Below, one piece after another: positions 25,801-34,196 of a stretch of 64,000 nucleotides of DNA; positions within the stretch are counted from its first letter, which is position 1, and every line of letters begins with the position of its first letter. The stretch is from Epichloe hybrida (Eukaryota; Ascomycota; Sordariomycetes; Hypocreales; Clavicipitaceae), in the NCBI GenBank assembly GCA_019022495.1, contig JAFEKR010000036.1, positions 1 to 64,000 of the forward strand, in the 5' to 3' direction. The translations under genes were made by a program, and so were the position numbers. The notes beneath the pieces were generated by a model. It saw nothing but the letters and a program-made list of their open reading frames with translations, searched no databases and was not told the DNA's origin.

Positions 25801-28800
25801 CACTGTCAAATCTGAACAGCGCATCTTCTCGTTCCAACTGTTGAAATCGTCCAGCATAGTTGAAAATAACCTCAGGTGAGCTGTGGTCTGCAAACCTGTC
25901 CTTGCCTCGAGCGGTTGAGAAGCGACTTCCAAAGTAAGGCATACCACGCCCTGGGACACGGCGACGCTGATCTTTGACTTGCTTTAGAATTTCAATCGCA
26001 GCATTATTGTTGGCGCCTTGTGGAATGTATACTGGTGTCATCGTTGTAAACCAACCAATCGTGTCAGATGGATCTGTTTTGCTGTCTATTGTTTCGCGGC
26101 CGTGTCCTTCAGTAAAGATCGCTGGAACAGCGCGGTCGGAGAAGACATATTGGAAGGAGATAATGAGGGCTGCTAGCAATATCTCCACGGGTTCAGTCCG
26201 GAGAGCTGCATTAGCACCGCCAGAGAGCAAACTGGCTACGGTGGAATCGCATTTAGCCTGATGCATAGACCGATTGGCGTATATCTCCTCGCCAGGGACA
26301 AGGCCCCAATAGGTCCAGCTTGTGGCTGGTATTGTGACTGGTAGGACCTCTGTTCCATTATCCATCAGCTTGTCTAGATAATGTTGTTGTCGCTCTATCC
26401 AGATAGGGAACGGCATGCTCGTAGGGTTTGGCAGTGTGTGGTGAACAATGAGCTGCTCTAGGTCTTGTATAAGGATACGCCACGACATAAGATCAATAAC
26501 GAGGTGGTGGGCGACTAGATGGAGAACCTGTCGATCCTTTCGTTCAATTAGATCGGCAGCGAAGACCGGGCCGCGCTCCAAATTAAGAGATGACTGGGAT
26601 TCCGCGACAATACGGTGCATTGAGCCTGCGTCTACGACTGCAGTATGCTCACGCAGACGGTAGGACTCTGTAACCGTCCGTTCCACCTGTTGTTGCCATC
26701 CATGATCTGGACTGTAGAGAAAACGAGCTCGTAACATAGCATGCTTTGCAACAGCCTTATCCAATGCCTGAGCCAACTCCGTCAGCTCAATTTGTCGGGT
26801 AACTTGCAGCAAGACTCCCTGGTTGAAGCATGTGTAATCATCTACACGAAGCCCGTCAGCCGCTACGGTCTTAAAATACATCTTTTGTATTGGTGAGAGC
26901 GCAAAAGGAGCTTCAGGGGCAAGTTCATCGCCCGTGTCCTTAGCTGCCAGTGACGCAGCGGCTAGCTCTGGTATTGTATGGCAATCAAGAACCTTGCGTA
27001 CAGTGACAAGAATGCCACGAGCTCGGCTAGCAGATACAACTTGCATAGCTGTGATTGAGTCTCCTCCGAGGCTGAAGAAGCTGGCTGAATAGGTGATGCT
27101 GCGAAGTGGTACATCCAGGACTTTGCTCCAGATCTGTCGGAGTTCTCGTTCAACAGGGCTCATCGACTCCTCATCAACGGCATCATTAGCCTCTGGGCCA
27201 GTAAGATCATCAATATCGCTCTGCGGCAAGGACTGAACCCAGAGACTCAGGGTACGGCGGTCTGTCTTGCCAGACATGTTCATTGGTGTGGCTGCGAGAG
27301 GGATCCAAACGCTGGGGATCATGTAGTGCATCACTTGCTGTGAGAGAACATGCTGCATCTCCCGTAAACGCAGCTTAGCTGTTTCTTTTTGATCCTCGGA
27401 GACAAATCTGATGGCTGCTCCCTGAGGGCGGTGAGTTGGTAGGTTTTCGCCCAAGTTCACGGCAGCAACGAGACGATCAGCCAGCGGTCCCTCGCGAATG
27501 TACAGCACAACCGCGTCGTGCACACCGGCCTGTTTGCCAATATGAGACTCAATTTCGCCAATTTCAACACGTTGACCCCGAATTTTGATTTGTGTGTCAA
27601 TACGGCCAAGATAAGTTATCGTGCCATCTTGGTTTTGTTGAACTAGATCTCCCGTGCGGTACATACGGCGGCCAGGACTGAGATTTAGTTCCTTGACAAA
27701 TGCAGGATCGGTGATGAATGACGCTGCTGTTTTGATAGGGTCATTGAGGTATCCTCTCGCCAGCAGCGGCCCTTCTAGAAGTAGCTCGCCCGGGGCACCA
27801 AGCGGAACAAGTTGCCCAGCGTCAGTTGGGTTCACAACCCAGGTGGCGCCCGCAATGGCTGTTCCAATATTAAGAGCTGTAAGGCTGCTCTGAATCTTCC
27901 TGCAAGTTGAATGGATGCAGCACTCGGATGGCCCATAAGCATTAATGACGGTGGCATGTTTAATCCATTCGTTAACCACTTTGGGTTGAACTGCCTCGCC
28001 CATCAAGATCATGGTCCGCACAGTTGGAACTTCCTGAGGCTGCAATAAGGCAGCTACAGTTGACGTCAGAGTTGTTACAGTAACTTTTTTATCGGATATA
28101 AAGCGCGGTAGTTTATCCATTCGGTCTTGTTCCGATGGGATGCAAGTGGATGCGCCAAATGCTAACGCTGTTATAATTTCCTGAATAGCAGCATCAAAGG
28201 TAAATGCTGCGAATTGTAGGAGTCGGTCGCTAGATTGGATACCAAGCCTTCTACCGTGGAATAGAATGCTTGTTGCAAGAGAACCGTGTTCCAACATGAC
28301 TCCCTTGGGGGCACCAGTGCTACCAGAAGTATAGATAACCCAAGCTACATGTTCTGGTCGAACAAGTGTACAAGGTTTAGAATGCGACGTTGTTGTTGAT
28401 GAGTTAGACGATGCCTTCATTGTGGAGCTCAATGGGTCCCCTTTCAAGAAACTGTCAATAGCGAAGAGCTTGCTGCTGTCTTTCAGCTCGACAAGTCGCT
28501 GTTCGTGAGTGCCATCAACTATGATAAGAGGCATATCGGCGTCTTTAACAATACCCTCAATGCGGGCTAACGGATGCTGGATGCCTAGAGGGACAACAGC
28601 GCCGCCGGCGCGAAGGATACTAAGCATGGCAATAACGCCTAGCTTTGACTTATCCATGCACATGCCAACCATTGCCTCCGGGCCTATACCTAGCCGAACT
28701 AGTTCGCAAGCTACACGGTAGCTGGCATGTTCCACCTCGCCGTATGTCAATTCACCGTCCCATGCGCTCACCGCCAGTGCTGTTGGCGTAGCGGCCATCC

Positions 28801-30673
28801 GCTCGAGAACCAAGTCGTGGACGCAGCTCTTAAGGCGCGCTGGAGCGGCGGCATTCCACTCAATGAACGCCTTTTGGTCTCGAGCGCTGTGAGTTGGAAA
28901 GTTGCGGATCAACATCCTAGTTCCATCTAACAAGAATGATACCGCGTCTTCAAACGCGGCCATTTGTGCCTTCGCAACTGGCCACCCTATTCGCGAGGCC
29001 CAGTATTCGACGCTCAACTCGATCCGGTCTTCGTTAAACCGCACATTGGCTGTAAGATCAAACTGTGTTTTCTGTTAGTAAAATATTGCATTCTATATCA
29101 GGAGTCTTACATCTGTAGCGCTTGTCCTTGCGCTTAAGTTCAAGTTAACTCCATCCGCAAACGGAAGACTGGTTGAACTTTCCCTCTCAATCGACAGGAG
29201 TGTGTTTCCTAAACGCTTGAATGAGCGTGTCTTTGACACCGCTAGCTCAGCGATGGGTATATTGTGGAACGGTGACCCTTCCTGCCAATCTCGTTTCGAC
29301 GATACCAGCGCATCAACTACGCTTGTCTCTGGGGCTATCTCCATGCTGAACGGCAGTGTGTTAATAAAGGGTCCTACTGTAGCCTCGATATTCTCCAGGC
29401 TACTATTGCGTCCAGATACTATGTACGAAAATGTGATGGTATTGGAGAGAATTATGCGTCGAAGGGCAAGCGCCCAGGCAATGTGAAACAGGTTCGCCGG
29501 AGTGATGGAGAGCTGACCGCAGATGGCGCGCAATTTTCCGCTCGGGAGTGGCACCGTACAATGAGCCGTCTCTAAGTTTGTAAGATGGGGATTTGTAGTG
29601 ACGAGGGGCAAATGTGATTCGCCAGCTTTGTTCATGTATGACGTCCAGTAGGCAATGCCTTTAGATGTCCCACCCTCGTCTAAGGTGGCCTGCTGATGGA
29701 ATGCAAAATCAGTATATGGTAGTGGCACGGACTCTGAAAAGTAAGCATCTTGTGAATAGCTGGCACGAAGATCGTGTAGCAAGATTTTAGCAGACTGTCC
29801 ATCCACCAGAGCGTGCGAGATGTCCAGCTCAAGTTGGAGCTCGTGTGCGGAAACCTTGCAGACGCAGAGACGCATTGGAACTTCGAATTTACCCGTCTGA
29901 AAAGGGGCAGCGTTATTGGCCATGGTTTTGCAAGAGAAGACAGTAACACGAGGCGGCACAGCGGTAGGTTTTAGGACGAGCTGTTCATATTTGCCGGGAC
30001 GGTCCCTACTCTCGACAAATGACGTTCTGAGAATAGCGTGTCGTTCAACAATGTTTCTCCACGCAGAGATAACTCTCTCTGTGTCCAATTGATGGGGGAT
30101 GTCGGCGTCTGCTGATGCCAACCTGATGACGGCATGACTGATATAGGAGCCCGGATTGATGGCCTGGCTAACGAAGAAGCTTTCCTGGACAGCAGAGCAG
30201 GGTCCAATGGACTCAATTTCATTGACGGCCACGCCGTGCGTCTCCAACTCCGTGACTGGGTCGTCGAAGCCTGTGTACGACTTGCGGATCTGTGGGAAAT
30301 CGCGGAGAGTTGCCATTTTGGAAGCATGAGCCAGCTCATCCGCCATTTCCTCGTCGCCATTGACTTCATTCGCCGTCAGACCATTTTCTCGGTCAATACC
30401 ATCCGCAAGTGTAGCCAGGCTGTCCCCCGCTAATAGTTCCACCATGTCCACCCAAATACCTGCGTCGCGACACCTGGCAATGAAGTCAATCGCCAGGATA
30501 GAGTCACCTCCAAGCTGGATGAAAGACAGTTCCCAATCCAGCGATTCGGCATCAATTTCAAACAGATCAGCTGCGATTTTGCCAAGAGTAACGCTTGCCC
30601 CATCAAAGTGTGCCTGAACATCGTTGGGCGCGTCCATGATTGAGGAACGTTTGTTGTTGTTGTTTGAATGCAT
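4865..30673 (-). CDS. six-module lipopeptide NRPS, VlmS (verlamelin synthetase)-like; frame broken at four sites
   Basis: Cytosolic assembly line predicted to build an acylated hexapeptide. Domain order is T0; C1-A1-T1-E1; C2-A2-T2-E2; C3-A3-T3; C4-A4-T4; C5-A5-T5-E5; C6-A6-T6; CT. All six A domains keep YTSGSTG-type (or equivalent) P-loops and YRTGD; all T domains keep LGGDS or IGGDS; E domains keep HHLxxDLxSW. C domains after an E domain start ILPCSPxQQG (D-accepting style), those after a plain T start VYPCSPLQAG (L-accepting style), so order and chirality agree. One intron, 29063-29110, has a TACTAAC branch site. The ATG at 30673 is the first; 30637 has the better context. The frame is interrupted by TAA at 20051-20053 and by one-base losses near 13730, 7723 and 7311. 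With those three bases counted, the exons total a whole number of codons (8,588). The D-D-L-L-D-L pattern matches my recollection of verlamelin. No partner genes flank it. Confidence 0.9.
4868..6170 (-). other. NRPS terminal condensation-like (CT) domain
   Basis: The protein ends with a condensation-fold domain (ILPTTEFQ start, SHALYDGAS active site) and has no thioesterase or reductase. In fungal NRPSs such a C-terminal CT domain releases the peptide by cyclisation. With an N-terminal hydroxy-acyl group the likely product is a macrolactone (depsipeptide); with a plain acyl group another nucleophile would be needed. Confidence 0.75.
7311..7312 (-). other. one-base frameshift in A6 of the NRPS (missing G)
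   Basis: MKTL is followed by F-stop in one frame, while VLGGEVLTAKG continues in the next. Other modules read RTLVLTGEA or HTLILSGEA, so one base (most simply a G) is missing between these two positions. Confidence 0.85.
7721..7725 (-). other. one-base frameshift in A6 of the NRPS (T run)
   Basis: The minus-strand run of five T after AAATC shifts the frame; one extra T would join NVKSF to the frame of ALRPDHIAWVLYTSGSTG. Aligned modules read VDSFF or IDSFL here. Confidence 0.85.
9480..14030 (-). other. NRPS module 5: C5-A5-T5-E5 (D residue 5), C5 frameshifted
   Basis: C5 begins VYPCSPLQAG and keeps HHSIYDG, but the frame changes by one base near 13730, between the first part of the domain and the ITYGGAL part. 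A5 core code is DAQTVVGIA, with Gly at position 322 where the other modules have Ala or Val. T5 has SLGGDSITAM. E5 has HHLVVDLVSW. Verlamelin has D-Tyr here; the Gly322 pocket is compatible with a bulky side chain but is not proof. Confidence 0.8.
13729..13731 (-). other. one-base frameshift in C5 of the NRPS (C run)
   Basis: The frame reads ...DRAT then hits a stop, while the continuation ITYGGAL is in the next frame. Module 4 has DRATPITYG at the same place. One missing C in the CCC run (minus strand) explains the change. Confidence 0.88.
14165..17385 (-). other. NRPS module 4: C4-A4-T4 (L residue 4)
   Basis: C4 begins VYPCSPLQAG, the L-accepting style expected after a module with no E, with a full HHSVYDG active site. 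A4 core code by hand alignment is DVQIISAIH. T4 has RIGGDSIAAM. No E domain follows. Verlamelin has L-Gln here. This module is uninterrupted. Confidence 0.8.
17500..20790 (-). other. NRPS module 3: C3-A3-T3 (L residue 3), C3 interrupted by a stop
   Basis: C3 begins ILPCSPMQQG, which fits an upstream E domain, with active site SHALIDA. The C3 domain is interrupted by TAA at 20051-20053, and coding continues in the same frame on the far side. A3 core code is DVAVVTAIW. T3 has RLGGDSVTAM. There is no E domain. Verlamelin has L-Pro here. Confidence 0.8.
20051..20053 (-). other. in-frame TAA stop inside C3 of the NRPS
   Basis: On the minus strand ...HNFRDT is followed by TAA and then NVSIATICQLSWALVL in the same frame. 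Other modules have RDTYGVSIAS or RDAHGVSIAS at this spot, so the TAA replaces a Tyr/His-type codon. It is a substitution, not a frameshift. An 81-base in-frame GT...AG segment (GTGTCA to TTGCCAG) would remove it, but it would also delete 27 conserved residues. Confidence 0.9.
20850..25480 (-). other. NRPS module 2: C2-A2-T2-E2 (D residue 2)
   Basis: C2 begins ILPCSPIQQG, the D-accepting style expected after E1, with active site SHALVDA. A2 core code by hand alignment is DVAIVTAIW. T2 has SLGGDSITAM. E2 has HHLSIDLVSW and an LFNYFGRF motif. Verlamelin has D-Ala here. The code is almost the same as in module 3. Confidence 0.8.
25520..30225 (-). other. NRPS module 1: C1-A1-T1-E1 (D residue 1)
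   Basis: C1 active site reads SHALVDG (about 29800-29825) rather than HHxxxDG. A1 has YTSGSTG (about 28315-28335) and a hand-aligned ten-residue-code core (GrsA positions 235 to 331) of DAQTIMAIH. T1 has SLGGDSITAM. E1 has HHLVIDLMSW (about 26480-26515) and an IFNYAGRF motif, so epimerisation should work. In verlamelin position 1 is D-allo-Thr or D-Ser; the code gives no independent proof of that. Confidence 0.8.
29063..29110 (-). other. intron in NRPS C1 domain
   Basis: On the minus strand the segment starts GTAAGA, contains TTTACTAAC as branch site and ends ACACAG. Removing these 48 bases joins exon 1 (ending ...ATD) in phase 0 to FDLTANVRF, the expected end of a C domain. An alternative downstream AG (CTTACAG) would put exon 2 out of frame. 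The unspliced reading hits TAG within the intron. Confidence 0.9.
30370..30620 (-). other. NRPS T0: N-terminal carrier domain without an adenylation domain
   Basis: The protein opens with a carrier domain holding the phosphopantetheine motif LGGDSI. No A domain precedes it. In known fungal lipopeptide NRPSs such as EcdA, EasA and VlmS this T domain takes a fatty acyl group from a separate ligase or acyltransferase. That implies the product is N-acylated. Confidence 0.85.
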
Positions 30674-31398
30674 AAGACCGGTGAACACGACTACGGCGTA
30701 ACTGTTTAGTGCTGCGTCGTCTTCTTGTCCGAATCAGTATGCCAATCGATTAGAGGTATACTGAGAGACTTAATCGATGTCCAAATTTTGTTAAGAAAAA
30801 GTCTATTAACTTGTGGTAGCGAATGATAGCGAGATGCCTAGCACTGGCGAGCGTCTCTCAGGCAAACACCAGGTTAGATTACGGGACTGGGAGGGTGAAC
30901 TATCTCTCACCACAATCCGCCGCTCGCAATAAAGTGAATGGGACCACGTGGTGTGAACCGGGACAGAACGAGTTTAACCAGGCCCACACGATTCCAACTA
31001 GGTATTAAGATAACACACGCAAGCACTCTGGTATCCCACGCCCTCTCCTTGCCCGTACCATCCACTATGTCAGAATTTAGGCAGCCAATATTTCGCCACG
31101 CCACGCCACGCCCACGCTCCCTCGGGCTTAATTAACTCGAGCCGGCTAATACTCCATCGTCGGCACCAAAAGTCACCGATCAATATCTATTTTCGCTCAA
31201 TTCCGAGGGAAGTTTCCGACGGAGCGTGCTGCGAATCCGGCTGAACTACCCTTTGAGGTAAGACGGACCGGCAGTAAAGTGGGCTCTTTCGCTTGTTCCA
31301 AGCCTCCGCATGTATTAACTATAGTTCCCGTACTATAGTCCTGTCAGGGAGAGCTCCTTGAAGCATTGGATGTGTGGATGCGGCTCGCGCATTAACTA
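30674..31398 (-). promoter_or_regulatory. presumed NRPS upstream region
   Basis: This ~720 bp has normal base composition, has no recognisable gene, and ends abruptly at the AT-rich block. It holds a palindromic CCACGTGG (about 30948-30955), an E-box/bHLH-type site. Promoter activity is inferred from position only. Confidence 0.4.
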
Positions 31399-31898
31399 GG
31401 ATAAAACCCTCTGTAAGACAAAGGTAAATACAATGTATTAGAAGTACCTCTGTAGACTAGTTATTACTATAGCGCACTGTGTACCTTTTAGGTACAAAAG
31501 TTAGCTACTATTTGCACCTTTAATTAACTAAATTAAACACTTTTATTAACACCTATAAACACCCTTACTTAATAGTTATAAGCCTAGGAGGCTTCTATTG
31601 CCCTTATTATTAATTATTATAGAAGATGTAAAGCTTTATTATTATGATTAACTAACGCTTGCTAATATTAAGATATAATTACCCTTTATTATAATAATTA
31701 GTTAAAACACTTATCCTATGCTTTCTTTAACTAGTATATTCCCCTTTATAATATTTAAAGAAACCCTAAATATAGTGTTATTATTAAAGAAAGACTAGAT
31801 TAAATAGTATATATAAATTAAGAATTATATAGAATCCTATAGTGTCTAGGAGTATATTAACCCTAATAGGGATAAATTACTTAAAGAGCCTATAATAC
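31399..31898. other. AT-rich decayed DNA, no gene seen
   Basis: Base composition drops sharply at about 31400. Stops occur in all frames and no motif is recognisable. Confidence 0.6.
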
Positions 31899-32933
31899 TG
31901 TTAGAACAAGCATGATATTAACAAGGCTGCGCGCCTCTAATTGGCTAGGCGCGTTGCATCGCAGACCCACATGTCTAGGCTAACCGCGCCGCGGTTAGAA
32001 TTAGCATATGTGGCCTCTTTGCACATAACCTTAATTAAGGCCCCTTGTCAGGTGCGCGCGCGCGTGGCCTAATAATCAATTGTAAGGTGCAATGCAAGCG
32101 AGAGCTAGCATTAGTGAATCTTTTAGTCTAGTGGCTTACCTTACACACCTTTGAGGTTATGACATTAGCATTAGTGGATCTTTTAGTCTAGTGGCTTGCT
32201 TACCTTACACACCTTTGAGGTTATGATATTAGCATTAGTGGATTTTTTTCTCTAGTGGCTTGCTTACCTTACATACCTTTGAGGTTATGATATTAGCATT
32301 AGTGGATCTTTTGGTCTAGTGGCTTGCTTACCTTACACACCTTCGAGGTTATGACATTAATGCTAGCTCTCATGGGTCTTCTAGTGTGCTAGTCCTAGGT
32401 TCGAATCCTCGTAAGTTAGGCGTGCGCTAGGTCCTAGGTTCAATTCCCGTAGTTGGATTAGCCGCGCGATAGGTCTAGGTTCGAATTGCTAGTGGCTAGG
32501 CGCTTACGTCAGGCTCACAGGGCAGGTATGGTTGCGCCCGTACGGTTGCGTTGTGGTTGCGACCGTGGGGTCACGTGCACTAGGTCATTGCGTGGCAAGC
32601 CTAGTTGCTGTGCGTACTAGGCCTTGGGGGTTCACAATTGGTTAATTATCTCAGAGGCCACGGATAACCAGGCCTAATCCAAGCTAAGGTTGCGTTGCCA
32701 GCCGCTGGCCTAGGGCCCTTAGCTTAGGACGAGCCTTATAAGGGAATGGATAATTGTCAGGTGCGCGCGCGTGGCCTAATAATCAATTGTAAGGTGCAAT
32801 GCAAGCAAGAGCTACCATTGGTGGATCTTTTGGTCTAGTGGCTTACCTTACACACCTTCGAGGTTATGACATTACGACTGCGATAGTCTTAGCCATCCCT
32901 TCGTTCTACAACCTTTCGGAGCAAGCCATAATA
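31899..32933 (+). repeat. ~1-kb LTR of a gypsy-type element, hardly RIP-mutated
   Basis: The segment starts TGTTAGAAC and its 3' end (GTTCTACAACC to GCAAGCCATAATA) matches the end of the 270-bp LTRs at 3163-3432 and 49653-49922. It is followed by the same leader and gag as at 2390-3162 but in plus orientation, so it serves as a 5' LTR. It is far more GC-rich than its surroundings. It contains tandem repeats (32107-32358) and tRNA-B-box-like motifs. Confidence 0.65.
32107..32358. repeat. four tandem 60-64-bp units inside the LTR
   Basis: Units begin at 32107, 32167, 32231 and 32295, each with AGCATTAGTG..., TCTAGTGGCTT and GAGGTTATGAYATT. A fifth diverged unit is at about 32814-32873. A second local duplication, CAGGTGCGCGCGCG through CAATGCAAGC, occurs at about 32048 and 32758. 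Confidence 0.85.
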
Positions 32934-33608
32934 AATTAATCTCTCTTAACCTTTTTAAAATATAAACCATTAGCTAAATTATTATATAGCTAATGCTCTA
33001 AAGATCTATAAGAAACACACTAGTACCCTATAATAATAAAGTGTAATAAACGCTACTTAATTCTAATTTAGGTAAAGGTATAAATAATGTAACTAATAAG
33101 GAAAGGGTATTATAATAATACTATAAGGTTATATAAGCTAAGCTACGTTACCTTTAGAGAATATAAGAGATCTTATAAATAAAGGTATAAATTAGGAAGC
33201 TTAAGGTAAATCTAGGATTAGTTAGACCTTAAACTAGACTTATAATTACCCCTTAAACATTAGCTATAATTTTACCTATATTTTATAGTAACTTAGTAGT
33301 AATTATATGGTAAGTTAGTCTTATTAAGATATAGATAAAAATGCCTATATATAAAGGGGAAATATATAAAAGCCTATAGAATTTCTTAGTAAACTTAAAT
33401 ATATTACTTAAATTAGACTACTATACCTTTAAGGATAATATAACTAAGGTAGCATATATAAGTAGTTACCTAGCTAGTAATATAAAGCAATAATAGATGT
33501 ATTATATAGCTATAAATGAGTATATTAATTACTTATTAATTACCTAGGTAAATTTTCTAGAATAGCTAAAAACTAGAATAATAAACAAAGGTATAAGACA
33601 CTTAGAAG
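32934..33608 (+). mobile_element. gypsy-type leader and gag remnant, cut by a hAT-like insertion
   Basis: Plus-strand translation from about 33343 gives an MPIYKGEIYKSL-like Gag start and FLVNLNILLKLDYYTFKD-like sequence with RIP-type stops, parallel to the minus-strand copy at 2390-3162. The homology stops exactly at 33608/33609, where a CAGAGTATTG terminal inverted repeat begins. Confidence 0.65.
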
Positions 33609-33914
33609 CAGAGTATTGTTTGTAGTGTAGTTAGTGTAGTTTTTAGGAAAAATTTGTATTTATATTGTAGGTTTTTTTTCTTATAGTTAGTGTATTATAT
33701 TTTTTTTTGTAGTGTAGTGTAATGTAGTTTTTTTTCTCTTATAGTGTAGTGTAGTTAGTGTAGTTACTAACTACACTAACTACAAAAACTTCAAATATAG
33801 TGTTAGTAAAAAAAAAAGTAAGCCTTTTTATTATATAAGGTTATTATAAGAATTAAAAGAAGGCTAGTTATATAGAAGCTTTTATTATTACCTATTTTAC
33901 CTAATTAGCTATAT
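33609..33914 (+). mobile_element. left arm of hAT-like element B, interrupted by copia
   Basis: The arm starts CAGAGTATTG and continues with GTAGTGTAGTTAGTGTAG-type repeats, as in the complete copy at 43534-45470. At 33914 it is interrupted by the copia 5' LTR. Its sequence resumes after the copia 3' LTR at 49284, showing that copia inserted into this hAT copy. Confidence 0.75.
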
Positions 33915-34196
33915 TGTGGCTTCCTCTAGACCTTCGGACGATAGTTAGTCTGGCCGTGGCTAAAGTGTGAGTCCACCAAAGGGATGCACGTAATGCAATT
34001 AGCTACATCGCAGGTAACCCTATATTACTTATAGTGGCTTTACATTACTGCCTTACTTTTCCCCCTTTTTTGCTTACCTTCTCTCTTAGCTAGATTCCTC
34101 TCCTTCTCTCTTTTCTTAGCTATTATTATTAACCTTATTATTATTATTAAATTTAACCCTTTTACACTAGTATAACATTTCTTAGTGTAACTAATA
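33915..34196 (+). repeat. copia 5' LTR (282 bp)
   Basis: It starts TGTGGCTTCC and ends CTAATA, the C-to-T form of CTAACA. It is the same length as the 3' LTR at 48997-49278 and similar to 1116-1403. Confidence 0.85.

Noticed and set aside
32107..32358. CRISPR-like array
   Set aside because: Units are contiguous near-identical tandem repeats without unique spacers, and the organism is eukaryotic.
32359..32500. a functional tRNA gene
   Set aside because: B-box-like motifs are present, but I cannot fold a full cloverleaf with acceptor stem around any of them.
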